64,000 nucleotides of DNA from positions 632,057 to 696,056 of the forward strand of contig NW_019091441.1 of the NCBI RefSeq assembly GCF_001949145.1, read 5' to 3'. Below are positions 23,193-36,632 of the stretch, one piece after another (positions within the stretch are counted from its first letter, which is position 1; each line of letters starts with the position of its first letter). This stretch comes from Acanthaster planci. Lineage: Eukaryota > Echinodermata > Asteroidea > Valvatida > Acanthasteridae. Position numbers and translations under genes: made by a program. Below the pieces are notes generated by a model. The model was not told the origin of the DNA, did not search any database, and saw only the letters and a program-made list of their open reading frames with translations.

Positions 23193-25149
23193 ACACACAC
23201 ACAAGTCAACTTTTTCCCCGTTTTATGAAAAGTGAATTTTGATTTTCAATGATTGACCTTAACCCCCACCCACTACTTTGAGAAAAACACTGAAATCAAA
23301 ACCACTGAAATTAAAACCACTGAACTTAGCAGTAATTTGGGGGCAAGTTTAGTACGTGTAGTTTCATTGACCAACATCTGAAGGTCCAGTACCAGTTCAG
23401 TACATGAACACAATGGATCTGATTTCCTGTTTTAAGGTACAACATTAAGTGATTTACAATTCAGTAATTAGAATGCTCTTAACAAGTACTTGTACATATA
23501 TGTACAATGTACGTGTAAATTATAGGTGCATTATACAAATAATGTAAAAGACCTTCAAACTTCAAAATTACGGGTCCTATAATAAACTGTTTGTCAGGCA
23601 GATGATTGAGTTACATAATTTAACCCTGTTGTGTTGTGTTACATCATTTTTTTTCCTCCTACGGGTACTGCCTAAGCCCTCAAGGTGTGCAAAGAGATGT
23701 TGTGGGCTAGTCCAACTGCATGCTTAAACCAGACTGCTCAGGAAATAGAGGGAACTACACTGTGGCACAGGCAAATGCGGAATCATGCAATTTAAGGAAT
23801 TGTGGCTAATTGCTCCCCCAACCCCTTGGTAGAAATGGGGATACTCACACACACATGGCATTAATTCCAACATTCCATCTTTTTTAGTGAATTGAGTAAT
23901 GTGGTAACAGCTGTTATGCACTACTGTGAAACCTACATGTATGTTCCCATAGTCGTGATATTGAAGTAATTTGCTATAGAACATAGTGTCCTTTGAAAAG
24001 TTGCCAACACTCATGAATCAAATCATTTTCCTCAGAGAAACCTCCATTTTTAGGGTACGCTTTCAGCTGGTATACATACACTTAATTCAAGGAAAATAAT
24101 GAACCTAATTCAAGGAAAATATTTCCATCGTAGTTCAATATGCTAGAAATTCATCCTTATCTGCATTCCCAGCATGTACATCTTTAGGCCCATGATTTAA
24201 ACCAATGTCACCAGATGTGGCCAGGTTCAAGTATGTGGATCAACTTCAACCATGGCCATAAATGTTTCCCAATGAGCTGGCGGGGATCCAAGAAGACGCT
24301 GCGGATACTGCCGCAGCCTCCGGAAGCCAGGGCCAGAGCTGCATTCTCCTCTGGCTGGTTGTGGAGCTCTCCCTCTCTCTGCCTCTCTCAGTGATAGAGA
24401 AATACAGGCCAGACACGCACGCAATCAATCACTCAGCATGGGGACAGCATCTACAGAGCCCCAGTGCCACACAGCACGGTCTTGCATATTAAATACCACT
24501 GCTGGAATATCATGCAGTAAAAATTGACGGAATAATTGGAATTCAGACCGCTATCATTTATTGACAGAGGCTTGCAAGATCATGCATGATAATGCGGAGT
24601 CTGACTTCAAATTAGCCTGATTTGTTTAGCTCCCAGGTTTGAGAAGTTCCCTCAAAGGCAAAACTCAAAGATATTACAACTGTATTAAAATGTATTACTT
24701 TTTTCACCAACCAACAATCTTATCCTGTACAAAGTAACCATTGTCAACTGCAATAAAAAAGTAACTGGAATCCTTTTTTCCCCTGCTTGAATAGTTGTAA
24801 TTTAGGGATTAAATTTTCAGGATTTCAAGAGTTTCAGAAGTACAAATCTATCATTTTTGACCAGGCAATCAAGAAATCATAGCCATCAAGGCATTCATGC
24901 TTGCGTGCATATCTATGCGGATCTTCTTTTAATGCCATACTGTGGTCAAAGCTACCCTTTGTTCATTTACGTTTCACACATCTATAACCTTCTATTTTTA
25001 GCAAAATTGGCAGTTAATGTTGTGTCATACGATGTGTGATAAACATGTGGCACTTAAATATTTCTTAACGCATGTGCGTGCTGTCTATAATTTAAAGTAT
25101 GTGCATGTACAGTACGCGTGAAATCAAACAGTAGAGTTCTCAAGGTATT

Positions 25150-25174
25150 CCATATATATATAATATATATATGG
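25150..25174. repeat. AT-rich palindrome
   Basis: A CCATATATATAT arm is followed by its inverse ending TATATATATGG. A second pair, ATTCCATAT/ATGGAATAT, follows within 30 bp. This is a simple-sequence foldback. Confidence 0.75.
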
Positions 25175-26138
25175 ATATTCCATATCAAATGGAATATATT
25201 CATGTAGTTTGAAGGGCTACATGAAAAGTCACACGTACATGAGGAAAATCTATTTAAAATCATTTCATCGTATCATGGAAACCCATCAAGAACATTTGAA
25301 CAATAGCAGTACGCCTGTCAGCTGGGTATTGCAGTGATACTGCAGACAATTACAAGACGTGATAAAAAACCTTACTTTGCATTTACTGAGCATTTTAATA
25401 TGGTTTATCATTCTGTAATTTCTCTGGACCCCAGTGACTAAACCCCAGGTAAGCATTCTCAGAGCTTTCATGGAACTGCTGTAACATCTTTTCCATGGAA
25501 AAAAAATCCAAGAAATGTAAGCAACAAAATTAATATATGGTAAAGTACAAAAGGAGTAAAGATAAGTGTTTAACTGTAAAAATTGCATGTAAGTTTGCAA
25601 AGTTCTGCAAAGGCTCACAAAAGAAACATGGAATTGTGTAGACTTTCATTTACTGCTTCAGGAAAAGATGTCCTTCCACCCAGTCATTTCAAACGTGTCC
25701 AACTGATCCTTAACCATTACCATAAGACAAGTACACAAAAGACCTTGTGAAAAATACATGAATATGATTGCTATATCAAAAACAGGAATGCATGTACATG
25801 TACATGAAAGTATAGTACATGGCATCCCCCATGGGACTAGAATACAAGCAAATGAACAGTATGGTATCAGGGTTCAATTTTTTATGATTGACATGATGAA
25901 ATACTTGTAGAATAACCTTGGAGCTAAGAAGATTGTAATGAATACCCATGTTATCTTGGTCTTCACCACGGAGCCACTAAAATGATAATGAGGATGGTAT
26001 TGCTGTGTCTAAGGATGAAAACAAATGCAGGAAGGTCACGCAAAGCGTTCTCGAAAGTCATTGCACTGACAGCTCACTTCTGCTGTCTCAGTCTAATTGC
26101 GGACAGTGGTCACATTTGACCATTTTTTATTGGACCAC

Positions 26139-26175
26139 ACTGTTTTTCCGACGGTAAAACCGTCGGAAAAACAGT
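26139..26175. repeat. 17-bp perfect stem, 3-nt loop hairpin
   Basis: ACTGTTTTTCCGACGGT (26139-26155) and its exact inverse (26159-26175) flank AAA. It lies 88 bp downstream (minus-strand sense) of PDE5 exon 2, in the intron. The sequence is richer in CpG than its surroundings. It may be the centre of a MITE whose outer ends were not found. Confidence 0.85.
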
Positions 26176-26262
26176 CCAGTGCGAACACGGCTTAGGAATT
26201 ACTCCACGTTTCTACTAGACTCCTTATTACATGTATGACTGAGTGGATTCCAACTTTCTTAC

Positions 26263-26421
26263 CTCCTCATCTTTGTTGGTGAACTCATGGGAGCCGGAGA
26301 CCTTGTTAATGACCTGTGCAACTCCAATCACATCTCCGTCGTGGTTGATGATGGGCATACAGAGAATACTGTAGGTGCGGTAGCCAGTTCGCTTGTCTAC
26401 CTCGGGATTGAAACGAGGATC
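26263..26421 (-). CDS. PDE5A: PDE5-like cGMP phosphodiesterase, exon 2 (end of GAF-A)
   Basis: This 159-nt exon (53 codons, phase 0 at both ends) is preceded by a TACAG acceptor and followed by a GTAAG donor. It reads [20 protein letters not shown], then CMPI, then [10 protein letters not shown], and ends KDEE. These are characteristic of the second half of the PDE5 GAF-A domain. The cGMP-GAF signature NK-(x)n-F-x3-DE is complete (NK, then F, then DE), counted as N254/K255, F262 and D266/E267 when joined in frame to exon 1. GAF-A binds cGMP and allosterically activates the enzyme. GAF-B and the catalytic domain must lie further along the gene and are not in view. PDE6 or PDE11 are alternatives, but the match is closest to PDE5. 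Confidence 0.93.
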
Positions 26422-27056
26422 CTGTACATTAGATTTAAAAAACAGAGAGAAGTGGTATATTAATCACTGTGCATATACCTACATGTATAGAGCATCATTC
26501 TAAAATTCATTATCACTAAAATGTACAGGAGTCAATATTTCAACGATATCATTTTCCCAAATAAAATCATAGCCATAATTTTCAACGAGTACAATTATAC
26601 GAAAATATTACAATTGAATTATTATTTAATATTTTATCATGTGTGTTTTTTACAGGCATAGCTCAAATCCAACAAATTTTGTCTAATCAGAAGATTTCAA
26701 AACAGTCAAAAAATTGTCAGGCACATACATGTACGTACTTGGGTGTTTCAACAAACATTTGTTGAAACCTAAGCACCCGTTTTCCAATACAATTGAGTAC
26801 CCACTGAACCCTCACATACTGCTCTGGCAAGCTCTGTATCTAAAAGACAATTTCAAGAAATTTGGGACTGAACTGAGGGAATAATATTTATCCCTGTAGC
26901 AAATATGTCCCAACAACTACTATCATTCAGTACATGCGCAGTCCCCACAGCTACAACAGAAGTAGTATGTGTACTGTACACACATACATGTACATGTACA
27001 TACAAATCTCTTCATATTTGCCGTCAACTATTGGTACATGTACATCATGTGCACAT

Positions 27057-27283
27057 CAGGAGCGTAGCCAAGCGGGGCCTGGGGGGGGGATTTGCCCCTA
27101 CAAATTCCCATTCCCCTCCCCATGTGCCCCCATCAAAAGAATGGATGAATGGATACTGAACAAGGCTAACAAAAGCTTGCCCCCCCAAAAAAAAACCCAC
27201 CACAGAAAGCTGCCCCCCCCCCAAAAAAAGATGCTACTATCCCCTTGCGCCTCCCCACTAGTAAAATCCTCGCTATGCCACTG
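27057..27283. mobile_element. 227-bp hAT-type MITE with 8-bp target duplication
   Basis: The element begins CAGGAGCGTAGCCAAGC and ends GCTATGCCACTG. These are inverse-related termini (CAGNNGCRTAGC) of a family common in marine invertebrate DNA. The flanks are GTGCACAT (27049-27056) and GCGCACAT (27284-27291), an 8-bp duplication with one mismatch, as expected for hAT transposition. The interior is G-rich on the left and has C8-C10 runs and A-runs on the right. No transposase is encoded. Confidence 0.8.
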
Positions 27284-30200
27284 GCGCACATATCTGGTAC
27301 CAATACACAATAGTTCATGGCAGTCTGATTTTTATCCAGCATGCTACATGTAAACCGTGTTCTCAATCTTAGCTGGGTTTTCTACATGAATTAACATGGT
27401 GATGCGCACAAAAAGAGTGAGTTTCAATGTAAATGCAATTAAGTCAGTCTGTCAGCCTGAACATTTCAGCCATTACTCAGGGACACTCTCAAGTGCGTGG
27501 TGTCCTAGCAACCACCTGGCGACAAACAAAACGTGTGAAATGCTCTTCTCCTTGGTTAAGATTTAGAAGGCTCTCCATTGTTATCGGTAGTGCAGTTTGT
27601 TTCTTTTACCTGAAGGTTGGCAATTTCATCCCCAATTTCCTTTCAGGCAAGACATAATTCCAATTTTTGAGAGGGATGTCACGAAAGAACAGTGATGGCA
27701 AAATTTAATAACCAGAAAAATTTCATCCTTTTGTAGTCAAATGGAGCCTTTTGCACAATCTTCAAGTGAGAGATTTCTATTTTTAAGTTTTCCATATCAA
27801 AATCTGAATGCATCTCCAAGTTAACATTTTAAATAATGCCTGTAATCAAAAATCTAGTTTTCTAGGAAATCAGGGGGTTTTGCCAACATTTATTCTATCA
27901 TAAAAAAATGGTGGTTGGCATTGTTTGTTTTGCAAATGCTTGTTAATCAGTCACATCATTTACAAATGTAAATTCTGTATGTGCAAGTAATTTAATGGAA
28001 AAAACTTCAAAAACAGTTTTATGTGGAAAATTCAATCATATAACCACATACATCTGATTTTGTCAGTACAGAATTTTTCAAATATTTGCTTCATAACTTT
28101 AATCAAATCATTAATGTCTAAAAAATGAATATCACTCAGTTCAAATTTTACATGATCAACATGTACACATTCCTAAACAGAAACTTGATCTTTGGACATG
28201 TTATGATTGAAGCAGTGTGGTTTCCCGATCGATTTCCACAATAACACATGCTTCTGTGTATTTGCTGATTAACTTACTAATTTACCTTTAAGCAGAGCAA
28301 TTAAAAGTGCCCGTTGGCTAATGAACGTGTCATCAATGGAGAGAAAGTGTACTGTAGCTAGTCTCCAAGAACCAGGCCATAACAAATTGAATTGCTTGCA
28401 GTGGAGTGGAACAAGCAGCATATTAAGCACAATACTGAGTCTCATCATTAGCAGGGTCACGCATCGGTTAAGTGGTTCATTCATCATTCTTAATTCATCA
28501 TGGAGAGTGAAAACCTTCCATACTTCCATACTGACTGAAACTGACCTGTGTGTATAATTTCACAATGATCAAAAATTCAAGGATCGATGCGTCTTTGTCA
28601 ATCAAAAGTTACTTTTCTTTTTCCCTTTTTTTCTGCAAATTTGCTTTTTCAAGTGTCTAATTAACAAAACTCACATGATGGGACATGCTACACAATTCAG
28701 ACTCCATTTGCCCCTCCCCTTTGGGGCGGCCAAACAAAAGTACAGACTCTATGACCTAAAAAAAAAAACCTGGGAAAAAAATTTGGCTGAAATGGTTTGT
28801 TTTAAACCGTGAACTAATGCCAATGTAAAACAAAACACCAACCAAGCCCTGAACTACATGTACATGCAGCATATCTGTAGGATCATTTACTGGTGTACTG
28901 CTTTAGGAAGAAGCCAATCGAGTATTTATAACACAAACCATCTTTACTGAAGAATCTTTGTCCTTTAAGTTTCCCTTCATGTATCAGACCACAATGCCAA
29001 AATGCTCTTCAGTACCATGCAGTACAAGTATGCATCGTGCCTTCGAAACCGTCTTTCCTAATTTTGAACACAAAAAAATTACCCTAGCATGGTCTAAAGT
29101 AATTTTATGAACACTTTAAATGCATGTACATGTACATCCACATGTACCAGGTATGAACCACTATGATATTCAAATAAATATGTTAAATGTACAAATTTGG
29201 ACCTAACCCCTGATAATTTATAGTAACTCATTAGTGGTTTCAAAGGAGAGAATTGTCCAATTGGGAACCGCATGCATGAATTTAATTTGGGGCTTTTAAC
29301 TTCCATTTCTATAATGACACCCTATGTCAATCTTCAAGTACAGTGTCTATTCTGCATGTGTGTAATTTCAAGGTGTTAATTTTTGCAATGCAAATCTGGC
29401 TTCAGCAAGTGCTCAACTGTCAGACATGGCGCCTGACTAATCATGACAGATTGAGCAGGCCGAGTCAGAGAAGACAAACAGTTGCAAACATTGAGCAACC
29501 CAAATTTATGAATGTTGCTTTATCAAGAGTAACAACACTAACGACAGTCCATGCTTTCTGCGAAGACACATCATCTTCCTGGCAAACACCAAGTGAGGTT
29601 TGCGTGCCTAGTGAGCAAAGACCTTCGCTGTACATGTTTGGACAGCTGTAATGTTCACAGCTCCATAACACCACAAAGCCCAACCTTCCCCAGCAAGCAC
29701 ACCAACAACTACTCAATACTCAGCAAGCGTAGAAGACAGTGAATTTGAAGCCCATGCTGATATTAATTCCAGTAATTCCAGCCGGCCCACTCCCATAAGC
29801 CCCTAGTGCATTTCAGGCAGTCAGCTTCATCCTGCGCATCATGTGTTCAATTAAGCACCAACAGTGCACAACCTCTACAGATAATTGTCTAATTTTCTGT
29901 CCTAAATTAAGATCCCCGAAGATAAAAAGAGTTTTGAAAAAAATTCAACGAGTGGGTGTATTACTGCATGCATGCATTTAAGGCAACAAAACAAAACAAC
30001 CCCCACCCCAAAAACTGACATAATCTAAGGCAAACATCAAATAAAGTCACTGTGGACTAATAGCCTGTATAAAAATGAATTAGACGTGTAAAGGACATCC
30101 TTAACTGTATTTATTAAATGTACCTTTAAAGGGAGTTTATACCATTGGTTTTTTGCCGTGATTTTACAAGTTCTGCTGATTTACAGGTGTAAAAATAATT

Positions 30201-33200
30201 GCAGTTTTCATTGCACTGACTTATTCACGTTTGAATTAACTTCTTTGAGAAAAATATTCAAAAAACATAGTAATCTTTTCAATGGTCAAATTGAAGATCA
30301 AGTTGTAATTTATCTTGTGTGAAATCTATGAACTACAGCGCATTCTGGGTGAGTGAACAACGTACTCGCTGGGTCAGTCTGCAGATGAACAAGCATGACA
30401 GGTGCTCTTGCCCTTTTCAAAGATCATTTTTCCACGGCAAAGAGTAATCAGTAAATTTACCTTTGCCTCTTCGATAATTTAACACTGCGGATTCATGGAA
30501 AAAACTTCATCAAGCAGTAAAATCATTGAAGTCAACTCGAGTCCGTGACGTGACACAATTTTACACAACCTACATGTAAGCATAGGGGTCATTCCATGAG
30601 GTTGGGTCACAATTTGTGACGGTTTCCTCATTACATCAAAAACTTTTATCAACTGTTGTGACCTGTAGAGTAGGTCATTTACTTGGTAAAAATAACACAA
30701 TATATACAATATATCTATATTCAGCCTTGCAAGGTGTACAGTATGACAATGTCAATTTGGAATCCACATGTAGGGAAATAACTGTTTATTTTTACGGAAC
30801 CAATGTAACAATTGACACCATCAGAAATTGTCCATCAACCTCATGGAAAGACTCATATGAGTGTGCAATTATGCTTCACGACCATATTTTCCTGTCAGTT
30901 TACCTGTCAATGGAAGTACTAATAATTATGGACACAGAGAAAATTATCTCTGGAAACACAAGTGGTTTGATGTCTGGAATCGTAGTTTTTGTTGTAAAAA
31001 ATCCTGTAGTTGTACACTGAGCTCAGAACAGCCGCTATGTTACAGTTTTGATCATACCATTATGCTTCAGGGGTGATAGTGAGATGGCAACATTTCACAT
31101 TGAGAAAATGCCTTTTTGTGGATAAAATTTGACTCGAAACTGCTCCAATTTCTTTAATTTATACCTTACATTAAGTTTCCTCTTGTTTCAGTTTTCAACA
31201 CATTTTGTAAATTTCCACTCGTGTGTTGCTGCTTTTAGTTTTACCCAATGATGATTACTCCTATAACATCTGTACATACCACACAGAAAAATGGGTGCAT
31301 GTTAACAGATATAATATCCAAAAGGACACAAACTACACAATGGTCGGCTGACCGTTATTTTAAAAAAAGACAAAAATTCTGTTTTCCCCAAAACTACAGC
31401 ATTCTGGACGGAAATATTTCACAGACTGACTGAGGCTGTTACATGTACATATACATGTATATACTTTCTTTCAGGTAAGATATTCAAACATTATTCAGCA
31501 GTCCCATTTTTGTGATTTTATCAATGGTATAACCTGCCTTTAAAGGTATATACGTGTACATTATCTCAAAAACAGGAATGCTGATTATCCTCATAAATAC
31601 TGCAGAGTAAATGACAGTGTCAGACAATCTGTGAAATTATTCAGCCTGATATGCTGTCATTTTCAAGGAAAACAAGAAACGTTCTCCTTTTTCCAACAAT
31701 CGTCATTCTAGACATTCATTGGATTTGTTTAAAGATCAACTGTTAATGGGCAAAATGAAAATGTGTGTGGTGCAGTTAGCTGTTGGAGTCATCTATGTTA
31801 ATGACTACCAATAAAAGCCACTATCATGCTTTTGGCACGCTCAAACACATTATCAACTGACAAAATACTACACACAACCGTAATGGATAGGCTGAAGGAG
31901 AATTTGGATTGGTTTAAAATTAAAGTTTCTTTATGATAAAGGAGTTTACCTGATGCAAATATATCACCGTATTAATATCAACCCTTAAGATAATGGCAAG
32001 GTCCAAACCAAGCAAAAATTGTGGCAACATACATGTAGCTGCTCCTTTTTGAGCTCCATGGCACAGCCAGTCTTCTCAAACAAACTCTGTGATTTCCAGA
32101 CATTTTTTTCCAATCACAATAACTTTATTGCCCTTAGTGCAAGGGTAGTTACCAGATTTGTTGGTTCATAAAGTATTTGTTACATGTCCATGTGCACTGA
32201 TGGCGTGTGGACAGTCTTGCACCGATTTACATGTGTACATGTGACATGAACGTGTGGTTGTGCATGTGTCACTGAGCCATGACTGCCGATGACTGCAGCC
32301 TCTTTACTGCACAATTGAATTAAGTGTTGTTTATTTGATAAATTCACAGCATTTCATTGTTGAAGGAAGAAACACAAACTTGAAAGTAAATTTGCTGACC
32401 CATACTTTGAAGCCAAATAAAAAAAACGCACTTTGGGGGGATCTGCAGATTGATCTCACCTGTGTATTATCCAGGTACTCAGGCCCATGGATTTTTAGCA
32501 GGACAAATTACACAAGCTGCATTTTGCGCTTTGTTAAAAAACTACATGTAACAGCATTTTTACTTGATTTACACAGCAGTGGACTCAAGAAAAGAATGAA
32601 GTCCATAGAATGACATACAAAGTAAATGACAACCCCCCAATCAGCTAATTTGAAAATTTGCAGCAAATGTAAATTATGTACATACTGGTATATACTACCT
32701 TTAACTTCATTTTTATTTGTTTCATTTGAAATTCAATCTAATATACTACTTTATGTGTACATGTTGGCAGACTTGTGTCTGACACTGTTTCTACACCAAT
32801 TTTCTTCTGATTTACTGACCTATGTGTAGAAATAATTGGACTGGATATTTGCATGTAGGAAATTCATGTTTTCCTCCTAATATTGGGTTTTGTGTTTCAC
32901 AGACACCACTAAAAGAGCACTGCGTTTTGTAGATGTACATGTATTACACACACAAGCTAATCGCAGGTCATCTGGAGGTGATATTCAATTCCAGTTAACA
33001 CTGAAACATATGTTCCTTATTTGTCATTGTAAACCACTCAATTCTCACAGATGACCTCACTTAGGAGGAAATTGGGACTTCCACAGTTTCAACAGTAAAT
33101 GATGAGAAAATGTGCTGTTTGTATGGACAGTAAAAACTAGACGCTCTGAAGTTTAAAAAAAGTTCAACTGATCTTTGGCATATGCCCTGTTGCCATGTCA

Positions 33201-36200
33201 GCAAATGTTCCTTGTTCTTACCAATGTTGGTGTCTAGGTGAGCTTGCGCAACACAGTGTACATGTGGAATATAAATTTCTGAGTATCACACAAGAGATAC
33301 TCCAAAATGGTACAACATGCTACCCAAGACTGTTGTTTCCACCAAATAAAACCTTCAAAATCTCATTTAATTTTCACAAAAAGAATGCATTACATTACAC
33401 ATCCAATTTCCATCCACCCCAGGAACGGCTTTGTAACCTCAAGGCATAAGCATCATTTTGTGGGTAACCTTTTTACACAGGGCATTTCATCAAGGACCAT
33501 TGTAAACTCAGTTGGCAATGTCACAATGAGCACCTGTCTTTAATGAGGGTGGCTGAGGAGTAGAAAGAAAAGACAAACATGTATTGTTGAGCCTACCTTG
33601 TGCTCCACCTTAAAGGGTTTTGCTGTTTTTGCTTTTGCTAAATTTTCTCCTGCTAAAATGAGTTTCATACTTCACATAAATTGAAATCAGTTGTCTGATT
33701 TTTCCACATATTATACAAATGCATTCTAATGCAAAATGTCCACACCCAGAAAAGGGTATTTCACTTGAGTGAAAGGAGTTCATATACTGGTGATTTCTGT
33801 GTAGGTACAGTACAAGTAGCTGCGTGAGTAAAACAATGATAAAATTTGTATTCAAGTGCTGTTACGCGCAAGTCCTTCAGCAGTGCAGTAGCATCAGTGG
33901 AATTCACAAAATCAATTGCCTTCCCGTGTTTTTTAACTGGGCAACTTTGTGACGTGGTTTGCTGCCTGTCAGTGACAGGCTGTCACCATGGTATATTACA
34001 TTCTAATAACATGTACACTGTACAATGTAGTTACTCATAAAAATAAATATTTTAGGTCATCTGTAAGATTTTACAAATCTTATTAATGCCTGACCACTTC
34101 TAAAAACAAATAGCTGCTTTCATTTTCATGGTAAACATTGGAAAACATTTAAAACTTCCAATTCAAAGGAGAAGAGCAAATTCTGACGGACTAAAGCAGT
34201 GCTCACACACAAAAAAGCCATAAATCTGCAGTCTTATGTACAGGTCCACAAACCAGTACACTGTACATACATACAAGTACATCCCTAGAAGATCAGGTCT
34301 TGTCAACATGGAACATACTGTTACATGTACATTGTAATCAATGACGCATGTGCGTCACCTGCAATAACAACCCACAAGTTTAGACCACATGCCTCTGAGA
34401 CACTCGTCAGAATCAGCAAGGATAATAATGTGTTAGTTTTCAGATTTTACACTTGATAAATGTACATTTTATTTTATTTATTTTTAAACAAACTTAGGTT
34501 TGATGGATGCAGTACATTGTACCATATGTTAAAAAAAAAAAGGGTAGACAAGGGCCAGCAAGAATGTTTCTCTGGCATGCCTAACACCAATTACTTCTCA
34601 TGCTAATCTCTTAAATGTTTACTGACAAAAGCTGAAATCACCTGCTTCAAACAAGTTACCTACTTCTCATCAGCAATACATTTCTTCTGTGCTGGGAGTA
34701 TTGCAAGAAAAAAAAGTAGTCATTACTCCATGCAGCATGCTTTTCCATATCTTGCATTGCTTGTTCCTATTTCTTAACACGTACACGTACATTTGCCTGT
34801 ACATATAGATATGTCCCTAGATCAAGCCAGCTAATATACATGTACATGTAATATTAAGCATATTAAAACATGGTGTTCATTAAACGGTTCAACTAACTCA
34901 AAATTAATTTTCTTGAAATATTTTCCAAAATGGTAATCTTGGACTGCTCTGGAGTAAAGTTGTACCTGCATACAACCACAAAAACAAATTTGAGGTGACT
35001 TCAAAACTAAATCTACGCTCATACAGTATGACAATGACCTCCTGAAAAAGTCCAAATGGACTGCTCCTGTACATATAAATTGAAGGAAACTCCATTTCTT
35101 AATATTAAAAATGTACTAATTTCACTCTGTGATCCATTTGGTATTCCAGAATGTTTTCAGTGTGCACTGTTCAGGAAGACGGGTTTAGCATTAGCAATAG
35201 GAAACTCTCGAAAATGGAAACTACATGTATGTAACTTTGGAAATTAATTAACATGGACTAATTGTTTATGAAGTATATGTTTATTTTATTGGAAAGCTCA
35301 CACAGTACCAGTAACTTGATCTGTACTAACAAGTTGGTGGTTCTACATTGTATTTTGAAACCTACCCGTAACTACCGGTATCAAGTGTTTACTGCAAATT
35401 CCAAGCGTCAATACAAATCAAGAGTCAGTCAGAATTACTTGTACATCAACAGTTAGAACATTTACATTAAGTCAGTGCCGCCACCTGTGTACTAGTATTA
35501 CGATTCATCTGACAGAGACAAAAAGGAGAGGGAGTTTGAAAACCTACATAAATCAAAGAATTGCCTAAATACAAGAACTTTTGGGAGGCAAAAAAGGTAC
35601 ACACCTGGGGTAAATGTAGACTTTCAGGCAACAAACTGTCTTTATCACTCAAATCAGGCAAAAGAAATATATTTGCTTTTTTTTTAGGTTTGAAAAAAAA
35701 TGAGGATGGGCACGATTTTTTCCCTGTAAATTTTGTAAGCTAAAAATATAAGGGTGGGGCAATGGTCTTTTCCCCTAGTTTGCAAACTCATTTATAACAG
35801 TTCAGCAGTAACAAACACTGTCAATGCTGTACAGCAGCAGTATCAGTAGTTTTTTTCAGTACTGTTATTTACTTGTTGGTCATAGAATGCTCAAATTGAG
35901 AAAGCAAAAGCCGGTGTATGTGGATATAAATGCACAAGAGCAAGCCACTTTTTTCATGCTGACAAAGCTCAAACGACAAAACAGAAATATTAAAGTAGGC
36001 CTTTATGCAAATAAGGCTCAAGGGTCAGCATCATTAGTTATTTTTGAATTATTTATTCATATATTTTAATACTCTGAGGTACTTATCAGGGTATACAGTT
36101 CCGAAGTGTGGTGTCTTTATAACTACTGGTTTGGTGGTTCTCTCACTAATGCCTTGTAACCGGTATACACAAAAGTGTGTTCATGATGTACACGTAGTCA

Positions 36201-36552
36201 CTTTTGTACTCTATAGCTTCAAGATCATTTTCTAGGATGGGTTAAATATCCTGGAAACTTGATTGTGTTGTGTTGTGGTGTGGTGTTAGTGGTGGTGGTG
36301 TGGAGTGGTGTTTGTTTTTCTGACTATAACTTTCCCAAGACCAGTATGTTGGGATTTGAGTCAAATTGACAACAATGGTTTCAACTTTCTGAACACTGTT
36401 ATCCCTTGATCACATTTTGGAACTGGAAAGCAAGTGCCAACCTTGTTATTAATTATCTCGAGAGAATACATTTCCAAGAATTGGAATTGTTCATGTATTG
36501 AAAGAAATTTGATTTGTTTCATCAAATACGGCCCGAAAAGTAATACAGAGAT

Positions 36553-36632
36553 ATACATGTACATGTATCCCTTGGCTACAGTGCAGTAATTTACACGTAC
36601 ACATGTACATGCATGTACATGTACCAGTACCT
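36553..36632. repeat. ACATGT word cluster
   Basis: ATACATGTACATGTAT is followed by ACACGTACACATGTACATG and CATGTACATGTACC within 80 bp. It is the same simple palindromic family as the cluster at 11273. Confidence 0.75.

Larger units (their letters stand above)
1..26262 (-). other. Inferred PDE5 intron downstream of exon 2 (extends beyond the window)
   Basis: Exon 2 of the PDE5-like gene ends at 26263 with a GTAAG donor. No GAF-B, linker or catalytic HD-domain exon was found at lower coordinates on the minus strand. The simplest reading is that this whole stretch is intron, at least 26 kb long. A short exon could have been missed by eye. It contains the retrotransposon, MITEs and hairpins listed separately. 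Confidence 0.5.

Noticed and set aside
24240-24440. GC-rich islands (also 9500-9740 and 12880-13120) as missing PDE5 exons
   Set aside because: Their minus-strand translations show no GAF-B or HD-domain motifs and lack suitable splice sites.
30616-31020. 134-codon plus-strand frame within PDE5 intron 1
   Set aside because: The residues look hydrophobic and AT-driven, with no motif. It is likely chance or part of an unidentified repeat beginning GGGGTCATTCCATGAGG near 30586.
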